From positions 90,916 through 154,915 of the forward strand of contig KQ965785.1 of NCBI GenBank assembly GCA_001574975.1: DNA of 64,000 nt, given 5' to 3'. This document shows positions 1-10,530 of the stretch, piece by piece. A program made the position numbers and the translations under genes. Each line of letters opens with the position of its first letter. Within the stretch, counting starts at the first letter, position 1. A model generated the notes under the pieces. That model was given only the letters and a program-made list of their open reading frames with translations. It was not told the DNA's origin and made no database searches. The stretch is from Gonapodya prolifera JEL478. Its lineage: Eukaryota; Monoblepharomycota; Monoblepharidomycetes; Monoblepharidales; Gonapodyaceae.

Positions 1-367
1 GCAGTCGCAATTCTCGCTGGCCCCAACCCTTGCCAACCCAATGCATAAACATATTCAGTTGTTGCTCAATAGATATGTCCGGAGTGTCCATCAAGTACTG
101 GCGGGTGCGGAATTCGCTGGCGAGGGAGATGAAAATACGTTTCTCCATTCGAAACGCGTCAAGGGCAAGTTCTGGGTGACCGCGGATGAGCCACTGCGTG
201 TAGAGCTCTCCAGTAAACTCTGCCGTCGTAATGGGACGCGGAATTCTGCGTGGACGGGACCGGATTCGTCGCTGGAGCGAGTGGATTTTCGCGATCGCAG
301 CAACCTGCACGCAGACTGCTGCAACAAATTGGTCCTCGAACTGAATCACTCCATGATTCAGATCCAT
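1..367 (-). CDS. PIF/Harbinger-like transposase, N-terminal part (runs off window)
   Basis: Reading from the ATG at 367 down to base 1 gives about 122 open codons with no stop. The frame contains the stretches ALDAFRMEKRIFISLASEF and DISIEQQLNMFMHWVGKG. This is the usual N-terminal block of HARBI1-like DDE transposases: an F-R-M segment, then a helix, then an 'S-I-E-Q-Q-L..F.H.VGKG' helix-turn-helix segment. The DDE catalytic core would lie beyond the left edge. The start was chosen because it is the first ATG upstream of the conserved block. The element would be a cut-and-paste DNA transposon acting in the nucleus. Whether it is intact cannot be told from this fragment. I am fairly sure of the family from the motif order alone, but no alignment was made. 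Confidence 0.6.
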   Translation of the reverse strand, partial: MDLNHGVIQFEDQFVAAVCVQVAAIAKIHSLQRRIRSRPRRIPRPITTAEFTGELYTQWLIRGHPELALDAFRMEKRIFISLASEFRTRQYLMDTPDISIEQQLNMFMHWVGKGWGQRELRL

Positions 368-541
368 CGTTGACGAGATGGTGTATTTCCACCCGTGGGT
401 TACAAAAAAACGGAGTGTTGCGATGATTTGATCATGTCACCAAAACGGCTGTCTGAACGGCAGCTGAATCACTATTTTTCCCGAATCGATTCGGACAAAA
501 CCTCGAATCACCTAGGACCGGTTGAATCGATTTAAAAAAAA

Positions 542-563
542 TCAGTGCCGAACAGGCCCTAAA
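542..563 (-). repeat. Terminal-inverted-repeat-like motif, copy 1
   Basis: A 22-base motif containing GTGCCGAACAGGCCCTAA. It is repeated exactly at 615-636. On the minus strand it starts with GGGCCTGTTCGG, a typical Harbinger end, preceded by a TTA/TAA target site. Confidence 0.55.
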
Positions 564-614
564 TAATTGATTTAGACAAATCGATTTATGAACTGGTATT
601 TCAAGTGATTTAAG

Positions 615-636
615 TCAGTGCCGAACAGGCCCTAAA
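615..636 (-). repeat. Terminal-inverted-repeat-like motif, copy 2
   Basis: Identical to 542-563, with a 73-base period. Two ends of the same family in direct orientation suggest either a nested insertion or a duplicated transposon end. Confidence 0.55.
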
Positions 637-1150
637 AGAGGGTGTCAAACCCACACACTCCAAGCACTGTCCAACTGTAACCACCTTTCCAATCCCTAAA
701 AGGGTTCAAATTGGCTTCCGGTACATGTGCCGGGATATGGGTTCTATCAAGTGCCCCAATACAGTCCTTGAACCAAGGGAACAACTTCCTACTCTCTGTA
801 ATCTGTTCTGGTACAGGGTCACCTTATGCCGGCACTTTCAAATAGACCAACCTAAGAGAGGAAAGTTGTGAAAGTACACGATGGACATAAAATTGAGCTC
901 TCTCAGCAGAAACTTGGAAGTTTCGCTGAAGTGTCCGAATTGAGGTGTTGGATCCAACCCATTGGAGAAACATGAGGACCTGCTGCTCCACATTTATTGT
1001 TCATCCATCTTCCAGCTTCTCTCCTTCCGAGTTTGGCCGTCACAAAATGGAGCAAAGCTGGGAAAACACCACCTTATCCATTCTCGCCGAATAGTGAAAA
1101 ACAGCATCGTGTCCATCTATCAACCGCCTGGTATACTCCTTTCCACTATA
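637..1150. other. No gene seen
   Basis: Moderately AT-rich sequence with only short, overlapping open frames of no recognisable content. I see no conserved motif, RNA gene or repeat other than the transposon end just to the left. Confidence 0.5.
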
Positions 1151-1336
1151 TCAAAGGTTCTGGCGACTCTGACGAGCCTTCATAGTCCGTTTTCGCCGTT
1201 TCATACGCCGCGCCGCTACCATTGCAACGACCAACGCCCCGATTCCCCACATATAGAGCGATCCAAAGTCGGGGGACGTCTCATGGATCGGATCAGGATG
1301 AAATCGGCCATAATGATCGAGAATTTGGTAGTCCAT
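1151..1336 (-). CDS. Possible small single-pass membrane protein or terminal exon
   Basis: From the ATG at 1336 a 61-residue frame has a hydrophobic segment MWGIGALVVAMVAARR followed by a strongly basic tail (RMKRRKRTMKARQSR). That is the layout of a tail-anchored or single-pass membrane protein with a positive-inside C-terminus. It could also be the last exon of a longer gene or a chance frame, because the open frame continues upstream into low-complexity repeat sequence. No family is recognised. Confidence 0.2.
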   Translation of the reverse strand: MDYQILDHYGRFHPDPIHETSPDFGSLYMWGIGALVVAMVAARRMKRRKRTMKARQSRQNL

Positions 1337-1470
1337 TTTTATTGGGTTTCGAAAACCACCAATACCACGGCCGTTCGACCCCACAACCAAAACCACGGTT
1401 ACGACACGCGCAGGGACTCCTAACCATAACCACGGTCTAAACTAACCACGTGTCGAACGTGCCCTAATAT
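1337..1470. repeat. CCGTGGT-type imperfect repeats ending in a transposon-like terminus
   Basis: On the minus strand this stretch begins GGGCACGTTCGACACG next to a TTA. It then carries three imperfect repeats of the form CCGTGGT(T/A)(A/T)TGGT near 1371, 1396 and 1432. The end resembles, with changes, the Harbinger-like ends at 542 and 615. It may be a short non-autonomous element. Confidence 0.35.
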
Positions 1471-1922
1471 TATATGGCACACGTTTTGCTTAAGTGTCTC
1501 CAGCAAGATCTTGACTTGGGGGGAGAGATTCATTCATGAAGGGGCAAATGACTAGTAGCAAGCCATCACATACAGGGAGAGGTCGGGACGTCGTAAAAGA
1601 ACTTCCATGACAAGAAACCGAAGGGTCTGCACAAGAAACGGGATTCGAGGCGAGAGTGGTTAGCCACAGAGCATTTTATAACGTTCGTCTCGTCAGAGTA
1701 GCGGGGGTACTGTGGCATTTCTCTTTCGGAACTTCGAGTCGGGAGGGTGGGAGGGTGGGAGGCGGTTGCGGGTGCACTTCCATCCGGGATGTCACCCACT
1801 TCAGTTCCGCTTCTCTTCGGGTCACCAAATCCGTGCTTGCGATAAGAAGCTTGCTCTTTGTAAATTTTGCAGAGCTATCTCTTTGAAATCCGCAAACCCA
1901 TTATCAACTCCATCCGGCATCG

Positions 1923-4718
1923 ATGACTGCACTGTCCGAATCCATATTTGCTCTACCATGGCCTGTCACAATCATCTTGGCTGTCATGTTTTTTGTCGCA
2001 TTTTTGATTCTACTTTACCCAGACCGAGGTACCGCTCCCTTGTTCTCCTTCCTCGCCCGCTCCCGTTCTCACACCCCATTGAAGCTTACGGCACACGCTC
2101 TAGGTCCGACATTCCACTGGCGCCACATACCAAGCCTCTCATCGGTGCTTTAGCAGACATGGCTGCAAGCGCTGAGTTCAGGCTTGAGATGCTGCTTGAA
2201 CAAGTCAGGAAAATGGGTGGTGGGTTGAACGATGGATCTCTGATGACACTGACTCACGCCCTGATTCCGACATGACATTCCATTCATCAGAGGGTAAGCC
2301 GTACAGAATTACTCTTTACAACCCCATGTTCGGGCCCATGGACATGATCGCGATCAGTGATGTGCAAGACGTGGAGACCGTTTTAAAAGAGTGCGTTTCG
2401 AAGTTCTCTTCGTTCCTGTACGATCTTTTAACGCTCCTCTACCTTGAAGTCCGTTCACTTTCATCAAGGGCGACTTGGTCTCGTCGCAGTTTTCTGATTT
2501 TCTTGGTAAGTTACGATCCCCAGTACTTTGAGTGCTCATGATATCCACACGCCGTGCTGAATACGAACGTGTTCGCACATGCACTTCTGCAGGCAAGGGA
2601 ATTTTTGCATCTGGTGGGTATCTCGTCCATGACGCTTGCTCGCTCTTACCTAAGGCATCTGTTTTCTTGATGCTTCGCCCGTGCGCAACACTTTGACTCA
2701 TCCCATGAATTGCACTCACGTTTTTGCCCCTGTTGGCTTGACTTACATTTGAATGTTCCTGTTCTTGCATATTTTTATTCATCCATAACTCCGACGTCCC
2801 CAGATGGAAGTGAGTTCACGTCCTTCACAACTCCCACGCGATATCTCACGGCTATTTGCGACTCTCAGAACGTTGGCACGCTCAGCGCAAAACAGCTTCC
2901 CACGTCTTTAATGTTCAAAATTTCCGCAACTTCAACGGAGACTTTCTTCACGAGGTCGACTATCTTATCAAGCACCTTGAGGCTGCGCGATCGGCCGGTG
3001 CTGTTATAGACCTGCAGGATCTCCTGCTCCGGTGCACACTGGACTCTTTTGGTGAGTCGTCGTCCTCTGCGTTCACGGTTTAGCGTCGACTGGGCTTCGG
3101 TTTCTCACACATTGTTGCCGCCCACATGTACTTCTCACCCGTCCACACCAGGCCGTCTCGCGATGGGATCCGACTTCGCCTGCATTGTCCAGCAAGGATC
3201 GGTCAAGGACGGCCGGTACACCCTCCCCAAAGTGGAGTTCATGGAAGCCTTCGACTACGTCAATGTATGCACCGCGTTTCGACGTGGTGTTCTTCGTTTC
3301 ACCTCACCCCTGTTGTTCTAGATGACAGTAGCCCAACGGGCCATGAACCCGATCTGGCAGTTGCAAGAGATGCTGAACGGAACAACGAACAAGATCAAGG
3401 CGTGCCAAAAGGTTATGTACGAGTTTGCAGACAGGGTGGGTTGACGAATCGAACTGAGCGCTCTTTTTTTTCAATGCGCTTGTTGTTGACAGACCTTGGT
3501 GGGCTTGGGGGCAGGTTATTGCGGATAAGCGATGCAATATGGAAAACGGCGAGACCATTGGCGAGGACGGGAAGAGTACCGACGGGCGTCACGCAGACAT
3601 GCTTGGTAAGTTCGCGATTTCGGGCATGCACAGCTTTCCTGAATCTTCCTCGAACTTTCACAGATTACTTCATGCGCACAACAAACTTTGACGGCGGCGT
3701 TCCCGACGACCAGGAATTGCGGGACGCGTGCATGAACTTGATCATTGCCGGGAGGGATACAACGGCACAGACGTGAGTGGTCGCACGTGGCACCATACCG
3801 AGCAAATGGTGCAATTTCCTCTCAACAACTGACACCCATATTCCTGAGCCCAGCCTCACCTGGGTCTTCTATATGCTCTCGTACCACCCTGAAGTTGAGG
3901 CGAAGTGCCGAGAAGAGATCATCCGGGTGTTCGGGGATGACGGGCAGCCCACGTACGAGAAAATCAAAGAGCTCAAGTATCTCACGGCGACGTTCAACGA
4001 GACCCTTCGCCTGCACGCCAATGTACCCTTAAACACCCCAACATGCACCAAGCAAACAACTCTGGCAGGGACGGGAACTACGATCTACCCTGGAGATATT
4101 ATACAGTACTCGGTGAGTTTCTTTTCTTGCGGTAGAAGCTGGTCAAGTTGGAGATTTCAATGGCTTTTTCGGTAGCCGTGGGTGATGGGACGACTGCAAA
4201 GCATCTGGGGCCCCGACGCGGAAAAGTTCAGCCCAGAGAGATGGTTGGACGAAAATGGAAGTGTCAAGAAGGAAAGTACATACAAGTGGCCGGTGTTTAA
4301 GGCTGGGCCCAGAATTTGTTTGGGAATGGTGAGTGATCCAGTCCAGATTGTTTCACTTCCAATATGAACCTCGCCGGAACTACAAATCCCACCAGAACAT
4401 GGCTACCCAGGAGGCCGTTACGTTCATGGCACAGATCTTACGAAAATATCGTCTGGTGAGCGGTCAAGAGACGTGGTGAGGGCACTGCATCTGACAGACT
4501 ACTCTCCAACAGAAACTCGTCAATGAGGATGACCCCAGCAAGTGGGGCAAGTATGACGTCGATCCGGCCAAGAGAGAGGGAAGATGTGAGTGACGGGCCT
4601 CTACTCAAAACGATGGGCGGTGACACTTTTCAATACCTTCCTCGCATTACCAGATACATTGGCGCTTACGCTCGGTTTGAGAGGAACAGTTGATTTCGAG
4701 GTGCACCCGCAGAAGTGA
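1923..4718 (+). CDS. Cytochrome P450 monooxygenase (CYP4/CYP86/CYP704-like)
   Basis: A multi-exon gene for a membrane-anchored haem monooxygenase, probably an endoplasmic-reticulum fatty-acid or alkane hydroxylase by family resemblance. Exon 1 gives an N-terminal anchor (PWPVTIILAVMFFVAFLILL). Later exons give GKPYRITLYNP, RKTASHVFNVQNFRNF and DLLLRCTLDSFG. They also give the I-helix AGRDTTAQT (about 3750-3780), the K-helix ETLR (about 4000), PERW (about 4234) and the haem-Cys loop FKAGPRICLGM (4300-4329). The frame then ends ...RGTVDFEVHPQK at 4716-4718. About ten introns of 45-120 nt with GTGAGT/GTAAGT donors interrupt it. The junction between the exon with EMLLEQVRKMG (about 2200) and GKPYRITL (about 2295) is ambiguous: either an intron or a read-through segment. 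All signature motifs are intact, so I take it as functional. The subfamily is not assigned. Confidence 0.9.
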
Positions 4719-5078
4719 GCGCGGGGTGTTAGGAAGAGCTGCAGCGAGAGTTTGTACACTTGAAGTGTTCACGGCTGTTGAGCGTGTCAATATATTTGAT
4801 TCTGCCAGTTTCCGTCGGTGCCGTATAACATGATTGCTGATAATGACGACGATGCTGTTCGATCCAAGCTGAGCAGACCTGCCCACTGTAGCTACTCGGT
4901 GAGTTCGGCTCAGATATACGCATTGATAGCACACTGATGCTTGTTCGCCGCCGGCGGGGGAGGGAAGCAATTGATCACATCCTCGTTGGGCATTTACCTT
5001 GTGATGGTGCGAGTTGTGCCTCCACTCCCGACTTTGTGAACCCCGTTCCCTGGCGCCAGCATTCCCATCGTTTCTTCT
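4719..5078. other. Spacer between P450 and MYND relic
   Basis: Contains the P450 3' flank. I see no conserved gene in it. Confidence 0.5.
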
Positions 5079-6063
5079 ATGGGCGTCAAAGAACTTTTGT
5101 CGCAAATGGAACGATGGCTACAAGAGGGCCATTGGAAAAGTCTCCAAGCATTGGAAGACTGCCAAATCCGTTTCCCAGAACACGACGACATCGTGAATCA
5201 GGGTAAGGATGAGTTCGCTCAACTCATCTTCGCCGACGACCCGGAACCCACGTCCCGCGTGGCGGACGCTGCCACCCACGGCAAGGTCATGACCGTTCTC
5301 CTGTCAAGCGCTTTTGGGAGGGACTTGGCGTTCCACTGCCTTCCGGCCAACGCACCCGACTTTTTCCCTCGCGACATTCTCTTCATAAAAACAAGATCTT
5401 ATGTTCAGGTCTCGCGCGTTTCGACGGATGATTTTGGAGCCGTCGCTGCCACTTCTTCCCAGGCTCAATGAGATATTTAGCACCAAAATACTCGCCGATA
5501 CCCGGTATGACCCAAAAAGGCACAACGGATGGCTGTCCTACAACTGGACGGATTCATCCGTGCCTGGAACCAAAAATTGGCTGGTCATCATGCGCAGTCT
5601 CATTCTTGAAATGGATAAAGAGGCGGCCATCCGATATCGAAAGCTGACGACAGAAATCACTCATGGCGTGTTCCTTGCTGCCATGCGGGAAGTGGAGCAT
5701 CGCTGCGCCACCGGGGGTCCTGTTGCAGATGAAACTATGGCACCATACCGAGCCTATGTCTTGGCGGAAGTTGGATTGGACTTGACATTCGATTTGGGAA
5801 CCCCTTCAGGATACATCATTCATTCGGAAGTTGCGCCAGAGGAGTAGCGCAAGGCCAAGGACAAGGCCAAAGAACGCGCCTTTGAATCTGTCTGTATGGC
5901 AGTGGGCTGCATGAACCTTGTCCCCAAAAAGAAGTGCGCTCGGTGCCTGCTGGCCGTGTACTGCGACCCCGAATGCCAAAAGAAGGAATGACCGCGGCAC
6001 AAGCAAGTGTGTCGCCAGGATTTTAGGAATTTTGAGGGCATCTATCCGGCACGTATAAAATGA
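5079..6063 (+). pseudogene. MYND-type zinc-finger protein, broken
   Basis: The first frame starts MGVKELLSQMERWLQEGHW and runs to about 5400. The reading then moves to another frame (FRRMILEPSLPLLPRLNEIF, 5420-5846) with no convincing intron between. It meets a TAG at 5845-5847. Downstream of this the same frame encodes a MYND zinc finger with KCARCLLAVYCDPEC, broken by a TGA where the family normally has Trp, and ending RHKQVC. MYND domains bind zinc with a C-C-C-C-C-C-H-C set and mediate protein contacts. The Cys/His ligands are still readable here. At least three interruptions in 1 kb point to a pseudogene, unless the assembly is poor. A related gene, also damaged, is at 20191-21261. Confidence 0.6.
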
Positions 6064-6504
6064 TTAGTTACACCACCTCCGACCAATTCTTCGTTTGCTG
6101 GTCTTGTCCATAACGCGACAGCGACTATGTCAATCAGGAGCAACAGTGTTTGGAATAGTAAACAATAATAATAAAAAAACGAGTACACAGGAATCATATA
6201 TCAGAGGCGTTGTTGCAAAAATGCCGTTGCTGGCGTCATGATACATAGACGTGTATCGAGGGACGCCATGATTCTAGAAGGAAAAATTTACCCCCCAAAA
6301 AGGGGAACCATGAAACTGACGTTAGTGATTTCATTTTCGGCGTCTCCCGACAGATAACCTTTCATTGAATATCTTCCGAACTTGCTCCTTCAGGCGTGAA
6401 ACGTGAACCAAAGTAAGTATCGCTTGCGCTTGAGCATATCCCAACCGGGGCTAACCGAATGAGGTGGACTCATGCGTCCATGTGGGTTGTGACAGCCAAA
6501 AAGG
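6064..6504. other. No gene seen
   Basis: AT-rich at the left (an AATAATAATAAA run near 6165-6177), then mixed sequence. No open frame or motif worth reporting. Confidence 0.5.
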
Positions 6505-7930
6505 GTGCTGTCCATCACTCGTCCCGATATCACCATCTCACTCCCAGCAAGCAGCCAGGAGATTGTGCGTGGGACAGCAAGGATGGTGGTCCGTGTTCGC
6601 GTTGGGTTCCTTGGCTGCGTCTTTCTCTTGAACACCGAGGACGATCGCGCCGCTCACAACAACTCCCCGAGCCACAATGATGGCTCATCCTCCCGGCATA
6701 CACACTCAGACCTTTCAAAGTACATTGAGTCACCGGTGGCGGACTACGCCTGCAGCTGCGGGAGGCGTGTACCACCGCCAACAATGCACTGGGTTGTTCC
6801 AAACAGCCACGTTATCGCAATCGACACCCCCCACTTCACCGGGGAACTTGCAGTGCACGTACGGCGATTATCATACCGCGCGGACGAGTCTCATCCTTCC
6901 GCTCCCTCGGCTGGAAGCCCCCTACCCATAGCTCCCACACTGGTGCCATTGGTAGCTTGGCTCGAAAACGTCAGAAATGTTCAAGCACGCTCTCCATGCC
7001 TCCCATTTCGAGCCTTCACCATAGTGATTCCCATTCCCACTCACACAAGGGACTCACGTCAGATCTTCCACACTGTCCGCCACTTCCCCTTGGCGCCGTG
7101 GTACAACAACCAGAACATGTTCGAGACCAACCAAGCTGCGTATGATGCGTTGACGTACATGATTTGGATGTGAGTTGTCGATTTGACTTCTCGGGTTCTG
7201 CTTACCGTCGTCCAGCAGGCTGATTCTTCGTGTCCTTCGTTCTCATCAGGTACTACCCCAAAAGCAACATGTGGGAATGGGTCTCCAACCCGACACCATG
7301 ACCAACTCGATGCAGAAATACACCATCGCACCCCACGACCTCAACTCCACCGTCAACCTCGCGGCCATCTACCATTCCCAGCTCGCCATAGTCATGCAGG
7401 TCGGGACCGTTAAGTCACTCAACCCCAAGAAAATGATCATCCCCACACAGACCAACCAGCCACAGCAGGAAAACGCCTACGTGCCAGGGGACGAGTTCTA
7501 CCGCCAGATGGCCGCGCTTCCCGACGCCCAGAAGCCAGCAGGGTACGGCGTGTGGACAGAGTACCTCACGTGGGACCCGGCGGGTTGCTCGTACCATGAC
7601 GCCGTGCGCCCGCTTTCGGGTATTTGCCAGGTCGGGACGTCGGCCGGGTGCCCGCCAAACGTGCAGGCGTTCACTGCACCGCCGACGCCGGGCAGTACTG
7701 TTTCGCTGCCGACTGGCGGTTCCGGTGGTTCAACTTCGGGCTCCACATCGAACAAAACCGGCACAACCACCCGCTCCGCTTCCGCCGCGTCGCCTACTCC
7801 CTCCGCCGCGGGCGCAAACGCCGGCGCGTTCTCTGTATCGAACAATGCCGTGTCACAGGGAAGGAGCTTCTGCTGGGAGCTCATGGCTGGTGCCGTGTGC
7901 GTCCTCGTGGCCTTGGTTGGTGTATTGTAA
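6505..7930 (+). CDS. Probable GPI-anchored, Ser/Thr-rich surface protein
   Basis: The C-terminal exon (about 7250-7930) is well supported. It has a folded part with LNSTVNLAAIYHSQLAIVMQVG and GYGVWTEYLTWDPAGCSYHD, and a few Cys residues. A Gly/Ser/Thr-rich linker of about 70 residues follows, then a hydrophobic tail (CWELMAGAVCVLVALVGVL) ending exactly at the stop. That is the layout of a fungal GPI-anchored cell-surface protein. An upstream exon reads FPLAPWYNNQNMFETNQ (about 7087-7137) and continues across a GTGAGT intron at 7170-7249. The 5' part is uncertain: the open frame from 6505 lacks a clear ATG and signal peptide, and the frames either side of about 7250-7290 do not join cleanly. 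I do not recognise the ectodomain. Confidence 0.5.
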
Positions 7931-8888
7931 GTTATTGATGCGTCGTTATTATGTATGGCGCGAGGGGGCGCTGGCTGTCGGCGTACCAGCCGGGCCGGGG
8001 ATTGAAATGCATGCCCTGTATGTAAAGACATTTATGGCACATAAAATGTAGATGCGAGCCCTTTCATTTCGATCTTTTCTTGTGTGAAAGTCCCAGTTGT
8101 AGCTCTTGAACCATGCTTGTACTCTTCCTAAGCAATTTTATTCCAACGTGTTATCCGAGTATCTCGAAGACTTCAATCTGGTCGAGATCTTATTTCATGG
8201 AGTTTGGCTGCAATGAAGGTTTCCTCTCCGAGGAGACACACCAAAACAGAGAGACGACAGTCACACAAAAGAATCATAGAGATTCGTCAAATAAAAATTC
8301 TCTCACTGCTGGGAGTTCCCATCGATCGAAATCAGAGGGCAACGAATCCATACAAGTTTTGGTGACACTCGAAAATCCTTCTTACGGCGCAGGGTTCACC
8401 CCGGACCTCCAGCGTTCGAAGCAGAGACACGCACCGAGTTTCCACCCAGCCATCACCCGGAACCGCAAAATATGCTCCACGAGCAAGTGAGGATCTGAAT
8501 TAACCGACCCCCTTCCGGGAGGGTCGGCTCAACTGACCGTTTGCAACCTCTGCGTGCGTGTCCCCGCTCAACCCCGTCGCCAGACCCCACCATGGTTTCA
8601 CGGATCGCAGCCGCTTCCTCTCACTGATGGGATGACTCTACAGAACGTGAGTGCTTGACAGACGCCTTTGCGCTGGGATGGCCCCGCTGAACGCCTCACT
8701 TGTCGGTGGGGGACGGTCCTGGATGCAGCCGACCCACCCGGCGGACATGGGTGGGATCGCACACGAAAGCATGCAGAATGGTGAGTTGGAACACTGATGG
8801 GGCCCCAGTTTCGACGTGGAGAGTCTAAAGTTTCGGCCCGCCAGGCAAATCGTTACATGAGACGCACATTGGTCAGGAAGACCACGAT
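7931..8888. other. No gene seen with confidence
   Basis: One 126-codon plus-strand frame (8113-8490) is unremarkable in composition and has no recognisable motif. The right end may hold the untranslated leader or a first exon of the zinc-finger gene; a donor-like site, ATGCAGAATGGTGAGT, is at about 8770. Confidence 0.4.
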
Positions 8889-10198
8889 ATGGCTGAACTT
8901 CTCGATAAAATGCGTCATAATGGTACGTGTCTTCTACTTCTGGGTGAAAAGGGCGGATACACGGTTTCTGGCTGCCATCTTTAATCACTCTTCCCGACGT
9001 TGCATTTTGTTCGCAGAATCCCAAGATAGTTTCGTGCCCACCGTATCACGAGTACGTATTAATGGTCACTTATCTTATTTTCATTTGTGGCTAACAATTT
9101 TTGCTGCTTTCGTCTCTCCAACAGGACTCTTCACCTCCCCCACTCCCGACAAGTGCACTCAGGGAACTCCTCGCACACTCCGTTCCCAAAGGCTCCCCCA
9201 CTCCCAGCCTGTCCGATGATGAAATGGAGCTCGATGAACCTGACGAGACAGACTATTCCCACTTGGAGGATTATGATATCGACGACTACTACTCCGACTC
9301 CGGCTCTGACGATTATGAGTGAGCAAGCGCGTCATCCGAGCGCGAGACGTTGATTTCACTTTACTTCCTGATATTAGGCCTTTGGACCTGGAGGAACTAC
9401 CCATCATCACTGTGGATATCCCACAAACCCAGCGTATCATTCGACGAGGACGAAGGTAAGTTGAAGGACCCCAAGCTCTACCGGGTGCTCTTCAACCGAC
9501 TCCCACCGATAGGTACAGAACAACAGTAATTGTCAATCCCCCGTCAGTGCCGACCGTGAAGTTCACTCGGTGAGTTCCATATTCTTGAAACGCAACGTTC
9601 CCACCACACATCTCACCACCTCCANACAAAGTGCACCTGCTCCGTGCTTGGAAGTCATTCGAATATCCGAAACGCCAATGGTCCGATACCGACGGTACNT
9701 AACTTGGAGGAACTCCTGCCTCTCCAGAAAGTGCTGACCTTTGTTGTCATTCGACCACTCAGGGATTATAATCCTGCGGAGANCGCCCGGGCACACCTCA
9801 CTGACCAATACGTAGTCTCAGCAGCCGGTCGAACAGGATCCGCTTCCGCTCCCTTCACCCGCACCCCCACTCCCATCTCCACATCATCCGGCAGATCCTC
9901 TCGCAGCGGCCCCGGCAGGTCCCGCTCAACATCCGCCACCTACACCCCCGCACCCTCGTACACCCTCGTCCAAGCTAAAACCAACGTTCCTCTCGAGCGC
10001 CAGCCCTTCCACTGCACAGAAGTCTGCCGCTTCAACACCGACGAGGTCTGCGGGACGAGGTTCACTCGGGCGTTCGATCTCTCGCGTCACGTCAAGTCGA
10101 TTCACTTGAAGGTGCTCAAACCGGGAGCCACGGATTGTGGGTGTGGGTTCTGTAAGCGGAAGCGGGCGGAATTGTTGCAGACGAGAAAGGGATTCTGA
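8889..10198 (+). CDS. C2H2-type zinc-finger protein with acidic N-terminal half
   Basis: The likely start is the ATG at 8889 (MAELLDKMRHN). GT-AG introns at about 8923-9016, 9052-9124 and 9320-9378 join an acidic, Asp/Glu/Tyr-rich segment (DDEMELDEPDETDY, DIDDYYSDSGSDDY) to IITVDIPQTQRIIRRGRR and later exons. The last exon has a Ser/Thr/Pro-rich stretch and then a zinc finger with paired Cys, FTRAFDLSRHVKSIH (about 10062-10107). A short Cys cluster (DCGCGFCKRKR) and the stop at 10198 follow. The Phe, Leu and two His of the C2H2 fold are present, so a DNA-binding nuclear regulator is likely. Ambiguous bases at 9625, 9699 and 9783 leave the exon junctions around 9600-9730 unresolved. The true start may lie further upstream. 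Confidence 0.6.
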
Positions 10199-10530
10199 AA
10201 CAAGACAAGCTCAGCAAACTGCGTTGGGAGGGGGATTGTCATTTTTGTATTATACTCCAAATTTCTTGTCACCGTTACTCGAAACAAAATTCGTAACTTC
10301 GAGAATCATCATTGTGGGTCTTCTCCATATCTTTCGATCAGGCAGACAATTGGGGAAATCGAATAGTGTACGACATAACATTCACAATGAGTAGATATGA
10401 CAGAATGAGTTGCCTTCTGTCCTTTCCGAGTGAATTGTTGTCGGCCCGGCTCAACTCTCTCGAGGTGTCGCAAGAAAGACCAAAACTTGTTTCCTTCTCA
10501 CCGACACACCTCCGCTACTCTCCCTCACCA

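Larger units (their letters stand above)
1..636 (-). mobile_element. Right-hand part of a PIF/Harbinger DNA transposon
   Basis: The transposase frame (1-367) is followed by an AT-rich subterminal stretch with several AATCGATT palindromes near 484, 523 and 577. Two identical copies of a terminal-repeat-like motif follow. Read on the minus strand the motif begins GGGCCTGTTCGGCACTGA and is flanked outside by TAA, which matches the 3-bp TWA target duplication of the PIF/Harbinger group. The left end lies outside the window. The end could be at 559 or at 632, because the motif occurs twice. Confidence 0.5.

Noticed and set aside
7498-8031. 177-codon minus-strand frame
   Set aside because: Antisense of the Ser/Thr-rich linker and GPI tail of the surface protein. 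No recognisable domain.
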